From NCBI GenBank assembly GCA_023678885.1, contig CM042982.1, forward strand, positions 7,626,001 to 7,690,000: a stretch of DNA of 64,000 nucleotides, written 5' to 3'. This document shows, piece after piece, positions 24,287-35,264 of this stretch. The first letter of the stretch is position 1. Every line of letters begins with the position of its first letter. A program made the position numbers and the translations under genes. This DNA is from Pogostemon cablin. Taxonomy: Eukaryota; Streptophyta; Magnoliopsida; Lamiales; Lamiaceae. The notes beneath the pieces were generated by a model. The model did no database searches. It was not told the origin of the DNA and saw nothing but the letters and a program-made list of their open reading frames with translations.

Positions 24287-25544
24287 TGTCCTTTGTCTCT
24301 CCCCTTGGCTGGTTGACCTTTGTTTTGCCTTGATTCTGGTGTTGTTTGGAACTTTACTTACTATGATGGTTTGTAGACTTAAAACTGCTGATTTTTTCTC
24401 TTCTATGTTTTATTCTTGTTGGATAGTTGTGTCCGATGATGATTTTTTTGGTTTTATTGCTTGTGAACCGCCGATTTTTCCACCGTTAACGTGTAATTGT
24501 TGGTGTGTCTTGGCCTGTATTTATCACATGTTATGTATCTTTGCTTTATTTACATTTGGCGTGGATGTTTGTGTTTTCGTGCGTGCCTCCTATTTCCGTT
24601 TGGACATCTGTGGTTTTGAGGTTCTGCCTGATCTCGAGACCCTGATCCTCCACCTAGATTGTCTTTTGGCTTGGGAACCTCTGGCTTTACTTAGATTCCG
24701 AAACCTGGCCCCCTGTCTCTCAACTTATTATTCTGTGTTGTGCATTCGTTCCCTTTTCTGCTTCATTCCAAAGCTCATTCCCTTAGTTCCGACCCTGGCA
24801 TTCCGACCTTCCTGTATGCTCGCTATGCGTATATGTTCGTGTCTATTTCCAACGATATCCCGAAGTCTTCTCCATCTACTCCGAACCTGATATCCCAGCC
24901 ATTATATATATATAATATATATTATATACATATAGTTTGCGTCCTTTTCCGACGCTACCCCGAGGCCTGTTGCTGCCTTCTCATTCTGGTTGCGCTATTT
25001 TAATTTTATCCGAAAAGGTCCATTCCAATTCTGCCGAGGCTCCTCTGATTAACCTTTTTAACTCTGATCTTATATCTTGCCTTTTGTTTTGACTTCCATA
25101 CCCGATAATTTGGTATCTTTATTTCGATTCCCTAGGGATCCGACACTTACCCATTTTGTTCCGATCCTGATTCCGCCCCTTTATTTCGGTATGTCTTTCG
25201 TTCCCCCTTTTGGTTGTTTCCCTTCGGTATCTTTTATTCTTTAGTCTCAGTTCTATTTCCGCCATTGTTATTTCATAACCCTTTTATTTATGCATGCAGT
25301 ATTCATTTTCAGTATATGGGGTGATGTTTACACATTGACATTCCCAAAGCAATGATATCCCGACGAATAAATATCATTAACCCTTTATTATGAATAAAAT
25401 GACATCCTTAACCACATCACATATCACCAAAAAGATTTTCGTATAATTTCCATTTCCACATAGTATGGCCTAATGCCTTGATTGAAAGCTGTAACAAAAA
25501 CTGTATCACCAACCTCATTCATCCTGATTTCCACTTCATTGATA
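24287..25544. other. Gypsy spacer between antisense ORF 2 and the end of pol
   Basis: T-rich on the + strand, with an AT repeat at about 24900-24930. No protein similarity on either strand; the 221-codon frame at 24225-24890 is low-complexity and is not called. Probably the 3' UTR region of both converging transcripts. Confidence 0.5.
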
Positions 25545-26454
25545 ATATTTCTTCAAATGTTGTGCATTCCATGGGTGCGGTATCTTTTTTCCATCTACCT
25601 CTTCCAACTCATACGCTTCTCCTTCTAGAACTCTCTTGATTACGTACGGACCTTCCTAGTTTTGGCCGCTGCCCTGTGTCGCTGGGTCCAATATTTTCTG
25701 GAGCACCAGTTCTCCTCCTTTGAATCTCCTCAGATTTATCTTGGAGTTGTAGAACATCTCTGCTCTCTGCTTGTAGATCGCGTTATGTATTTCCGCGTTC
25801 AGTCTTTTTTTCTCAGTAGGTTTAGATTCTCCTGGATTAATTTATCATTTTCCCCTTCCCTCTGGAGAGCGATCCTAGGACTGGCCTCTCCTATTTCCAT
25901 TGGAATCACCGCCTTGGCACCGTAGGCCATCGAGAATGGGGTCTCATTGGTAGAGGTTCTAGTCGTTGTCTTGTATGACCACAGGACTCTTGGCAATTCT
26001 TAATGTCATTTCCCATCCAGCTTTTCCAACCTGGCTTTCAATGTGTGTTTGATGATCTTATTCAACGCCACGACCTGCCCGTTAGATTGTGGGTGGTATG
26101 GTGTGGAGGACCACTTCTTAATGTTGTAGTATTCCCAAAACTTTCTCAGTTTAGCATTGTCAAATTACTTTCCGCTATCGGTCATTATGGAAAATGGTAT
26201 CCCGAATCGGCATATGATATTTTCCCAAATGAACTTTTCTACTTGAGCCTCTGTGATCGTCGAGAGGGGTTCTGCCTCGGCCCATTTCGTGAAATAATCT
26301 ACCGCTACGATAGCGAATTTATTTCCCCTTTTTCCTGTAGGCAGCGGTCCGATTAAATCAATCTCCAATTTCGCGAATGGCCATGGCTAAACACCAAAGT
26401 CAGCTGTTCCGAAGGTGCTCTAACTATCGGAGCCAGTATTTCACAAGTTTCGCA
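25545..26454 (-). pseudogene. Gypsy integrase, catalytic core and C-terminal GPY/F domain
   Basis: Read on the minus strand. Near 26454-26400 are the last cysteines of the zinc finger (TCETCE, APIVRAPSEQLT). The core is at 26368-26165 (EIDLIGPLPTGKRGNKFAIV, then DYFTKWAEAEPL and MTDSGK, the first two acidic residues of the D-D-E triad). Next is VLWSYKTTTRTSTNETPFSM at 25996-25930, then a GPY/F module near 25655-25550 (EGPYVIKRVLEGEAYELEEV). Stops and shifts interrupt it. The zinc-finger part lies across the 1.35-kb insertion, at 27814-28112. Confidence 0.85.
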
Positions 26455-27808
26455 TGTTGGATTGTATAGTAAAAGTCTAGCTTTAATATGAACAATTTTA
26501 TAATAATTTATTTGAAATGAAATCATATGATCAAATGATTGCATCTTATAATTTATTTATATGTCGATGCAATAGTCCATTTACTTTATACTATAGATAA
26601 TATGTTGTGCGACAACACGCAAAAGATCATATTATCAGTTTTCTTATAAAGTATAAACAGATGCTCACAACCGAGATAGACGGAGACTCTCTATCAGGAT
26701 GGTTGTAGTGTGGTTTGCTATTAGCTTGTATTGGTTATAGAATTACATTAGTGAACTTGTATGTATTGAGCAGGACCACTTGAGATCGTTCGACTTATAC
26801 TGACTTATAGGAGAACTTGATCTCAGTTATTATGGATGTTCGTGCTCTTAATCCCTATACAATAATCTCGACAAGTAGGGCAGTATGTATTTTTTTGATT
26901 CATCAATGGATGAGATTTACATGTAATTAAATCAACGAACTCGGTGAGTTGGGAAGTAGTGCTGTCTCTATGGTGTGATGTTGATTGTAGAAGGAATCTG
27001 TGTCCGTCATAGATTGATGATGTCCCTTGAGGAGCTCATAAGGAATATCATGTAAACCCTGCAGGTGGATTTATTCCGGCATGATAATGAGGTTGAGTGG
27101 TACTACTCTTGGATGATTATTAATTAATTAATGGACATTGCATATCTTAAATATGGGGAGACTAATGGGCTCATAATAAGAAGGAGCCCAAAACGTAATT
27201 TTGGGGTTGGAAAGGTAGTGCAGTAATAATATTTTAGTGGACTATATTATTATTATTGGACTTAAGTATAAACTTTGGGCTAAGTTTGGATACTTAAGCC
27301 CAATGGAGGCCCAACCCAATTTCTCATCCTGGTCCCTGCTGTAGCCCATATATAAGTCATCTCAACTGTCCATAAACCCTAATAACACGACTAACACTAT
27401 GAGGGGGTGAGGGAATAGCAGACTGAGAAAATCTCGAGGATCATCGCCCACACGACGTCGAGATTGGACTTGGGAATACAGCAGAAGACCGGAAGGTTGT
27501 TTGCTGCTGCTGCTGTCTGTCACCTTGCAAAATTCATATAAAATCGTACAGTGCTCCGAATTTAATGTTTAATATACTGACGGAAAGCCGCCAAAGATAG
27601 GATCGTCTGAGCACATAGATTACTCCCATCACAGTTCAGATGAGAAATTTATGGCTATTCTCGTGACATCGCGCAGGCTGCCAACGAGAATCCATCTTCA
27701 TCAACATACCCTGGAGAAGGCATTCGATTCTATGTTTATGCTTCTGCTACTGTAAAATCGCATGGAACCCTATCGATTCACGCTAACCTAAAAATTCAAA
27801 CTCCAACA
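26455..27808 (+). mobile_element. Solo LTR, copia-like, inserted in the gypsy integrase
   Basis: 1,354 bases from TGTTGGATTG to AACTCCAACA (terminal TGTTGGA/TCCAACA), flanked by TCGCA (26450-26454) and CCGCA (27809-27813), a 5-bp target duplication with one change. Removing it joins the zinc finger of the gypsy integrase: YARAC on one side, CETCE on the other. There is no internal retroelement coding sequence and no second LTR. A TATA-like CCATATATAAGTC lies at about 27347, so the LTR reads on the + strand. Recombination between the two LTRs of a full element would leave this. Confidence 0.85.
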
Positions 27809-27813
27809 CCGCA

Positions 27814-28112
27814 TGCTCTCGCGTATTGGGTGGCGTCCTTTTTTAGCGTTGGCTAGAAATTACCTTGCTTGATTACTTTGTGTGCCAGAGCGATCCCACC
27901 TGTATGATTTCGCATATGCCCTTATGTATCTTTGTTAGTACATAGCTTGCTTCCTCAGGAGTTAGGCATTTCAAAAGCGGTGATGAACATCCTCTCTTGT
28001 ACAACTTTTCCTCTATTAACACGTATCTCGCCGACCGAAGCCTAATTTGCCAGGCCTTGTCCTTATCCGAGGGTACTCTTCCTTCTTCCAGATATGATCT
28101 GATTGGGGTCAC
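27814..28112 (-). pseudogene. Gypsy integrase, N-terminal H2C2 zinc-finger part
   Basis: Minus-strand frame: linker IRSYLEEGRVPSDKDKAWQI, LIEEKLYKRG, then LTPEEASYVLTKIHKGICEI with the first His of the zinc finger, HKVIKQGNF, a stop, and PTLKKDATQYARAC up to the solo-LTR junction. The second His and the first Cys are present; the downstream Cys lies at about 26450. Confidence 0.8.
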
Positions 28113-28145
28113 CCATGACTCTTCTGTCGGTTGTTCATTCAGAAC

Positions 28146-28709
28146 TCATACAGTGGTGTCTGACAGGTTCTCATGCCTCATGATATTGATGTTATTTAGG
28201 TCCTCAGCGTTCGACGCTGTGGCCAGCTTAGCCAACGCGTCGGCCCCCATATTGTCTTTCCTGTCGATGCACTCTAAAAACACTTGTTTGAATTTCTGCA
28301 TTATGCCTGCAGCCAATCCCCTATAGTAGCTCATGTGTTCATCCTTGGCCTCGTACTCCCCTTTCATTTAGTTCACCACCAACTGCGAGTCCCTGTATAT
28401 CATCAGCTCATCTGCTCCCATGGCCAGCGCCATCCTCAAACTATTTTGTAGGGCCTCGTATTCTGCCTCGTTGTTAGTGGCCAAGAAGCCGAACCTGATC
28501 GCGGTCGAGAAGGTTTTCTCTGATGGAGTTCGTATGATGATTCCGGCTCCTGATGCTACTGCTATTACGGAGCCATCCACGTGCATAACCCAGGGTTTTC
28601 TTTTCTTCTCATCAGTCGGTACAGGGAAAGTCAGATCCACTATGAAGTCAGCCATGACTTGCCCCTTGACCGCATTCCTCGGCAAATATGCTATATCGGA
28701 CTGTCCCAA
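28146..28709 (-). pseudogene. Second (archaeal-type) RNase H domain of the gypsy element
   Basis: Minus-strand frame with WVMHVDGSVIAVASGAGIII, LATNNEAEYEALQNSLRMAL, MIYRDSQLVVN, one stop, GEYEAKDEHMSYYRG, then DNMGADALAKLA. The D (HVDGS), E (NEAEYEA), D (RDSQ) and D (GADALA) positions of RNase H are all present. Its place between the first RNase H and integrase is the dual-RNase H arrangement of the Tat lineage. Confidence 0.88.
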
Positions 28710-28718
28710 CTCGATGGA

Positions 28719-30013
28719 TCATTTTAGCAGTCTCTCTGCTGCATCTAGCCTTTGGAGTACTTGCCTCAAAGGAAATGTCATCAGTACCTCAATGGTATGC
28801 TCCATAAAGTATGGTCTCAGCTTTCTCGATCTCATAACAAAGGCATATGACATTTCCTCCATTACCAGGTATCTGAGCTCTGCATTTCTCAGGGATTGAC
28901 TTACAAAGTACACTGGCTTTTGATCCTTCTCCTCCATTTTGACCAATACCGAACTGATTGTCGTTCTCGATACTGCTAGGTACAGCTGCAGTGTCTCGCC
29001 TGGTAAGGGTTTGGAGAGAATTTTAGGGTTTGAGAGTTCCCTTTTTATTTCGTCAAATGCTTTCCCGCACTCTTCCGTCCACTCAAACTTGGCCATTTTA
29101 ATGATGTCGAAGAAGGGCTTACATTTATCCGATACTTTCGACATGAACCTGTTTAAGGCGGCCAACCTACCCGTCAAATTCTGAACTTCTTTCATATGCC
29201 TTGGCGGGTCCATTCTTAGGATCGCTTCTACCTTTTTTGGGTTCATCTCAATCCCCCTTGAGCTGACCAAGTATCCGAGAAAATTTCTCTTGCTCACTCA
29301 GAATGTATATTTCTTCGGGTTTAGCTTCATTCTGTAGTGTCGAAAGATTTTGAAAACCTTTTTTAGGTGGGCGAAGTGATCCATCCCTTTCAGGCTCTTC
29401 ACCACAGTATTGTCCACGTAAACCTCAACTGTCTTTCCGATTTCACTTTCAAATATCTTGTTGACCAACCTTTGATAAGTGGCTCATGCATTCCTCAGAC
29501 CGAATGGCATGTTGTTCCATTCATAAACCCCGCTTTCGTAGAAGAATGTTGTATTTGCCTTATCATCCGGGTGCATGGGGATCTGATGGTATCCTGAAAA
29601 CGCGTCCATGAAGCTCATAATCTCATGCTCTGCTGTGGCATAAACCATCTGGTCGATTGATGGAGAAGGATAACTATCCTTCGGGCACACCCTGTTTAGA
29701 TCGGTGAAGTCGATACATAATCTCCATGATCCCTCTTTTTTTTTACCATAATTGGATTTTGTACCCTTATCGGGTACTTACATTCACTAATTCTTCTGCT
29801 GACCAACAACTTATGCACTTCCAATTCCATAGTCGCATTCTTCTCGGGGCTGAATTTCCTCTTTTTCTAGTGGAATGGTGGGATACATGGGTCAATGTTC
29901 CACCTGTGACAGGTGTACTTTTAGTGCACGCCGGGTGTTTCATTTGGGTTCCAGGTGAACACGTCCAGGTTCTCTTTTAATAATTGGGTCAGCTCCTCCT
30001 TGAACTCGCTTTC
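28719..30013 (-). pseudogene. Gypsy reverse transcriptase and first RNase H
   Basis: Minus-strand reading. Near 29690 it has PSPSIDQMV, then MDAFSGYHQIPMHPDDKANT and NNMPFGLRNA, a stop, ATYQRLVN. The catalytic box near 29415 reads YVDN instead of YVDD. It continues NFLGYLVSSRGIEMNPKKVE (29290), the thumb (PPRHMKEVQNLTGRLAALNR), and an RNase H with LYLAVSRTTISSVLVKMEEK and KPVYFVSQSL. A stop at 28719-28721 (LLK then TGA, where SIELGQ follows) replaces an expected Trp. Confidence 0.9.
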
Positions 30014-31136
30014 TCATTCTGTCCCAATTTTGACCTTGATATCAATGTTCTCCGGGTCCAGTTGTACTATCTCTGTTTTTCTTGCCGCAGAGGCTCCTTC
30101 CCTTAGTTTCTTCCTCGGGTCTTCATCCGGTGTCATTGGCTTCCATCTCGGCCCCTTTACCTCTGTCTCCTTCTTTTCCATTTCTTGGACAATCAGATCT
30201 GGACGTGCTTCGGCTATCGTAAGGAGCACGTTATTCCTCGTTCCTCTGCCCCTTTTCCTCCGCCGATTACCACGATCACGTTGGGTTTGTTCTCCCCTTG
30301 TTCACCCACTAACGGCTATTCGGTTCCCATCTGCACTTCATGGCTCTTTTCTTCTTCCATGATATCTTCAAAGCTTAACTTCTCGTAATCCATGTCATGA
30401 TAACTCAGACCTTCAACTTTTTCTATAACGAACACTCTCTCGCCCTCCTTTGATTTCCTATCACCGTCGCTACCCTGCTGTCTGCTGTGACAAATTTGAG
30501 ACACTAATAAAGGGTGGACGGGATAGCTCCGAAGACGTGGATCAATCGGCGGCCCAGTATACAGTTGTAGGTAGAGGCTTGGTCTACCACTTTGAATGTG
30601 AGCTGTTTTTGCATTCGAGTCCTCCCATCCGAACCTTCTAACTGAACTGATAAATCAACCTCCATGGTTGGCCTAGTCAACGTGTTATCGAACCCTTTGA
30701 TCTCGTCATTACAAGGTCTCACCTTGTGATGACGCACTCCTCCCAGATTTTCAAATACGTCTTTAAAGATTATATTGGCATACGCCCCGGTATCCACCAG
30801 ATATCTATGAACTTTGACTCCCGACAGCATCGGCAAAATGACTAAAGGCTCGGAATATGGAATACTTACCCCATAGAAGTCCGCTTCCGTGAAAATAATG
30901 TCAGCTTCCGTTATCCCTTGTGTCGGCGAGGCTAACGACCATACTTGAGGGATTTGTTGGTCCAAGTCTCTTAGCTCCGCATTCCTCTTCCTTTTTGACG
31001 CATTGGTCAGTGTCTGAGAGGTTCCAATATAAGGTATCTCCTCCATTAGCTCCATCATGTGTATTTCTCCGGGTCTGTCTCCCCTCGGGGCTTGCCTTCC
31101 AATCCTGTCGAACACTGGCGGCCGTCCTGGAGACAA
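30014..31136 (-). pseudogene. Gypsy protease region and linker to reverse transcriptase
   Basis: Minus-strand frame 31136-30504 has ADIIFTEADFYGVSIPYSEP, then VHRYLVDTGAYANIIFKDVF (the D-T-G box of an aspartic protease) and YNCILGRRLIHVFGAIPSTL. These are hallmarks of Tat-lineage proteases. 30504-30014 is a poorly conserved linker with a charged stretch (MEKKETEVKGPRWKPMTPDE). Confidence 0.82.
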
Positions 31137-32198
31137 AGGGGTAGAGGCATTGCTTCTCTATTCCGTTCTCTGTCCGGGGAGCTCTGTCGACCTGGATGAG
31201 GAGGAAGATTAGCGTCTCTCCTATATACCCTCGGCTTCGGAGCCTGCAGCATTCCCCTTAACTTCCCCTCCTTAAACATCTTCCACAATTTTGTAATTAG
31301 AACTCGGTATTGGTCGGTGTTGTACCCATGTGTCAGGTGGTACATGCAGTACTTCCGGAGGTTGGTGAGCTCCGAGGTTTGTAGGACTGGACCTCGGCAA
31401 TATTCAGGTTGGTTCCCGACTTTAGTTCCTCGTACATTTGTTGTATCTCGGTATCTTCTGTGAAAGGTTTGAAAGTGGCGGGTGCTTTGTATTCCTTTGT
31501 CCCTCCAGCACTGACCTTCTTCTTGATCAGCTCTGCCGAGGTGCTTTGGTTGCTCGCTTTCTTTGCCATTTTGGAAATATCTTCTATCTGGATGTACTCA
31601 TTCGCCATGACCATGAATTCCGCGTTGGATGCAGGCGGTTTAAGCTGAACTGCTTTCCATAGGCTAGTCTCTGGGTGAAGTGCTCCCATCACCGTGATGA
31701 GGCAAGCTTCGTCCTCGATGACTTTCCCCATTAACCTCTGTTCGTTGAACCTTTTCAGAAAGTTTCGCAAGCTTTCTGTCAGACCTTGGCGGATGTTAGT
31801 CAGCTTGTACTTTGGTTCCTTCGGTGCCCCGAGATATGAATATTGTATTAGGAAGACCTCCATCAGTTCTCCCCAGGTCTTGATGGAGGCTGCTGGGACT
31901 GCCCTAAACCAGACGTGGGCCTTGTTTCCCAAAGTCAGCGGGAACATCCTGCATAACGTGATCTCGTTTACACCTTGTGCCCTTATCCACATCAGGTATT
32001 TTTCAATGTGAGAATAAGGATCGTAATCACAATAAAAAATCAAGTTGGAGGGAAACTTGATTCCTTGTTGCCGAGTGGCGTTGCTGATTTCCTCCGTGAA
32101 AGGTGAGGGGGCCACCGATGATTGTAGGACCCCCCCTGTTCCGGACATCTTCCTATCCAGATCCGCGAAGTGCTTGTTCACTTCTTCGTTTATTAGGG
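31055..32198 (-). pseudogene. Gypsy gag, main part
   Basis: Minus-strand frame 32198-31333: LINEEVNKHFADLDRKMSGT, then the capsid-like block IEKYLMWIRAQGVNEITLCR, FPLTLGNKAHVWFRAVPAAS, WGELMEVFLIQYSYLGAPKE, GLTESLRNFLKRFNEQRLMG. This is the usual plant retrotransposon gag fold. After a shift, 31345-31055 carries a degenerate zinc-finger-like CMYHLTHGYNTDQYRVL. The N-terminal part lies beyond the inserted element, at 34194-34802. Confidence 0.85.
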
Positions 32199-32203
32199 CC
32201 TGC
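32199..32203. repeat. Target-site duplication of the element at 32204-34188, left
   Basis: CCTGC, repeated exactly at 34189-34193. Confidence 0.8.
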
Positions 32204-34188
32204 TGTTTGACTATTTTTAAATACTCACGAGCAAGAATACTCGATCATTGTAGTAGTATATCCCAAGAAATAAAATTATCAATCCACAAAGGAGTTAGGT
32301 TTGGATTAGTAAAATACGTGAACTCATGTTTAAGTCACTTTTGTAAGGATGATAGGGGTTTTAGAATGATTTTCAAATTAACAACTAAAGCAAATTAACA
32401 AGTAAATGAAATAGTAAATAAGAGAAATGACAAGTAAAGATGAATGAAAATAAAAGAGAATAGGTGCTAAAGTTCAAGTATGGAAAAACATGGAATTAGA
32501 AACATCCAAGCACACTCAATTCATATTATCATGTAAAAGGAATCCAACTCAATTGATGTAGATTAAGGGTGATCACAATTATATCCTAAGCTCCCTTTCG
32601 AGTTATAAAGGTTGTTGATCCACTAAAGACTCCCAATAGCACTTAAGATCAAAGCCCAACATTAACCTCTTCCATCTAGGTACTAATTAACTCTCAATTC
32701 TCCTTTAGAAGGTACTAATTAGAATTAACTCTCTCTTTTTGTGTTCTAAAGCTAACGAATGGATTGGTTCCCCTCATCAAGTTCGAATATCCTTTCGGTC
32801 AAACTCAAACTCGATGTCTATTCATGCATTTCTAATACTCAAGAGGGTCGTTTCCGTCTCACTCCAAGCAATATACACATGAACATTATAATAGCACTTA
32901 ATTATCATAAATCATCCATTGATCAACAATCCATTAAACCAATAATCATTCATGAATAAAAACCATGTCATCACAACATCAAACAATTAAAACACATGAA
33001 TAGAAACCAACATCAATTAAATCAAAAACTAATTTAATCCACATGATAATATAAACCTAATGTGCTCTTCATGTCCCTAATCTCACTAGAGAGATTAGCC
33101 TAACATGATAATGGTAACAAAACACATGAATGATTCATTACATATACCCATAGTTTCAAATCCAAAATAAATACAAGATGAATAAATTCTTCCCTATCAA
33201 TTTCTTGAAGAGAATCTTCTAATCTTCTTGATCTCCACCTTTAACTCTTGAATTCTTGAGGACTTTAACACCCTAATGGAAGGGATGAAGAATGGATGAA
33301 GATGGATGGCGTGAAATGAAGGAAATGGTATGTGATCTAGGTGTGGAAATGAAACCCTTGTGTGGAATATCCCAATCTCTCTTCAAATGTTGAACTTAAA
33401 GCTATTTATACCCTCTCCAAGTTGGGCCACGAATTTAATATCAAATGGGCTTTTTACACACACTTACACACATTGGCAGGTGAAAATCTGAATTTCGGCC
33501 CAAAAATACCCTTACTCAAGTTGGTCTTCCTTACTCGAGTTAGTAGCTCGAGTCGAGCTGCTTGTAAAGCAAATCGAGCTACCCAGCTCGACTCGTGTCG
33601 CCAACTCGAGCTTTTACCTCTTCGGTCATGTTGCGAGGCTCTGAAACTAATTTGACTCCAGGAAACTTACTCGACTCGAGTTGCCAAGTCGTGTTGCGAC
33701 TTGCAACTCGAGTAAGCACACTGTATGATTTTGAACTCCTGTCCTGCACCGCACGACTTGCTGCTCGACTTGGAGAGGTACAGCTCGACTCGAGCTGCAA
33801 GTCGAGTGGGCTCTCCCAAGTCGAGTTAACTACTGGATGATTCTGGACAACTTTCGGGCTCCAACTCGAGTCGAACCTCTGAAGTCGTGTTGAGCTACTG
33901 GACGATTTTGGCCATTTTTGGACCCAACTCAAGTTGGCTTCAACTCGTGTTAGCAACACGAGTTGCAAGAGTTGCGCCTTGCAACTCGTGTTGGGTCCCA
34001 GCAGCCTCGTTTCATGCTCATTTCAGCTGTCGTTCCAATTTTCACCTGTTTTCAACATATTTAGGCTGATTCACACATATTTCCATAAAAACACATAACA
34101 TAACTAAATAACACATGAAATACGGATAAAATAATATGAAAAGACATGTAAAAAGACACTAAAATTTAGGTGAAAATAGCGACAATCA
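32204..34188. mobile_element. Probable solo LTR or non-autonomous LTR element inserted in gypsy gag
   Basis: 1,985 bases, + strand TGTTTGACTATTTTTAAATA ... CGACAATCA, with TG/CA ends and exact CCTGC duplications. It breaks the gag frame between TRDLQ and KQQALINEEV. No retroelement protein is seen inside. It contains a CTCGAG-rich array at 33530-33990 and a TATA-like CTATTTATACC at about 33402. Family not assigned; an Athila-like LTR is possible. Orientation is uncertain. Confidence 0.75.
33530..33990. repeat. Array of ACTCGAGT / CTCGTGT words
   Basis: About twenty occurrences of ACTCGAGT, AGCTCGACTCG, ACTCGTGTT and variants within 460 bases, on both strands because the core is palindromic. 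Spacing is irregular, so it is not a simple tandem repeat. Confidence 0.8.
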
Positions 34189-34193
34189 CCTGC

Positions 34194-34810
34194 AGATCTC
34201 TGGTTGGGGCATTCGGGAACGCTTTCCTATTCTCCGACCACACTTCTGCCTGGGTCTCCCTTCGTCTCGTCCCTCTTCGCGAGACGGGCCTCTCGTTCTT
34301 CCTGTTCTGAGGTAAAGATAACTCAGTTGAGGGTAGGTCTTCCCATGAGGGATCTTGGCTTTCCTGTGAGTATGGTACCTAAGATGAGTGAGATCTCTGA
34401 TTTCTTGACCTTCTGCATCTGTTATGCCTCCTTTGAGAGACAGATGGGGTTCTTCGTGGAGCTTCGTCCTCCACCGACATTTCCCAGGTTGCGGGTCGGC
34501 CTCTCCTCTGATTTTGCGAGTGAGGTTGATGAGATTCTACCCCTCTCGGCCTTCCCCTGGGTGGAGGGTTCTCCGCCTCTTGATTCCGTCCAGGTCGAGG
34601 TTGCCTCCAGCCCCATTCCCCATGGATGCCTCTGGGGAGGGGGATTCCACATTCCTGGATTCCCTCCTGGTTGCGGTTGCCTTTGAGCTCCCATTTTTGG
34701 ATGACGAAGATATTCACTGCGCCCGCCTTCTGTTGGAGTCTCGTTCATACTTTCTCTTTCTCCAACGTTCCTTCTCCATATGAAGTTGATAGTCTCGTTC
34801 ATAGGGTTTA
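34194..34810 (-). pseudogene. Gypsy gag N-terminal part and leader remnant
   Basis: Minus strand: from about 34802 a Pro/Gly/Arg-rich frame (MNETPTEGGRSEYLRHPKMG, QPQPGGNPGMWNPPPQRHPW), shifting frame near 34420, then NAPTRDLQ up to the insertion at 34193. Its position directly before gag fits an N-terminal gag extension, but I do not recognise a domain. Confidence 0.5.
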
Positions 34811-35259
34811 GGGAGGATGCGCCAGTTGCTTGTTATCCTCTAGTTAGGATTGTTGTCCAAGACATCCCATATTCCCGTTAGCCTTGTCTTCTAGCCTGCT
34901 GCACTTATCAGTCTCCATGATGATGTTTGTTCTTTACTGCATCGCTTCTGTTATCCATTTGGTCCTCGGACAGGTTTCCTTCCAATGTTGCGACCCTCAT
35001 CCGGGCCCTTAGTCAGAAAGGGAAGGTCGCCGAGGTTTCCTTCCGAGGGTGTTTCAGACTTCTGTCTCTTTAACGGGTTCCTTCTTTGCCCTTTCCTTGA
35101 TTGGGCCATTGGACTGATAGTGATCTCCTTGGGTTGCTTTGGTTGTCCATTCATCATTTATCCTCGAATTGGGCCGCCTGAAGGTTGGGCTTCCTACTAG
35201 TATTTTAGAGGTTATTGGACTTTGGGCCCACTAAGCATGGAGATATAATACCCATAACA
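34811..35259 (-). repeat. 5' LTR of the gypsy element, truncated
   Basis: 449 bases matching 16753-17202. The other half of the LTR (equivalent of 16306-16752) and the primer-binding site are absent: similarity stops at GGGAGGATGC and the next bases on the minus strand are already leader or gag. A deletion of at least 450 bases is inferred. Confidence 0.9.
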
Positions 35260-35264
35260 CCTTG
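35260..35264. repeat. Target-site duplication of the gypsy element, right
   Basis: CCTTG, identical to 16301-16305. Confidence 0.9.

Larger units (their letters stand above)
16306..35259 (-). mobile_element. Ty3/gypsy LTR retrotransposon, Tat/Retand-like, decayed and nested
   Basis: An 18.95-kb element on the minus strand, bounded by CCTTG duplications and by TG/CA ends (minus strand TGTTATGGG...CCCATCAACA). Order on the minus strand: truncated 5' LTR, gag, protease, reverse transcriptase, RNase H, a second RNase H, integrase, two antisense extra ORFs, 3' LTR. A second RNase H before integrase and antisense ORFs before the 3' LTR are known features of the Tat lineage (Retand, Grande). About 3.3 kb is foreign: insertions at 26455-27808 and 32204-34188. 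Every coding part has stops or frameshifts, and the 5' LTR end and primer-binding site are missing, so it is inactive. Confidence 0.93.

Noticed and set aside
24225..24890. 221-codon frame on the + strand
   Set aside because: Starts within the end of antisense ORF 2 in another frame and continues as T-rich, hydrophobic low-complexity sequence without any motif.
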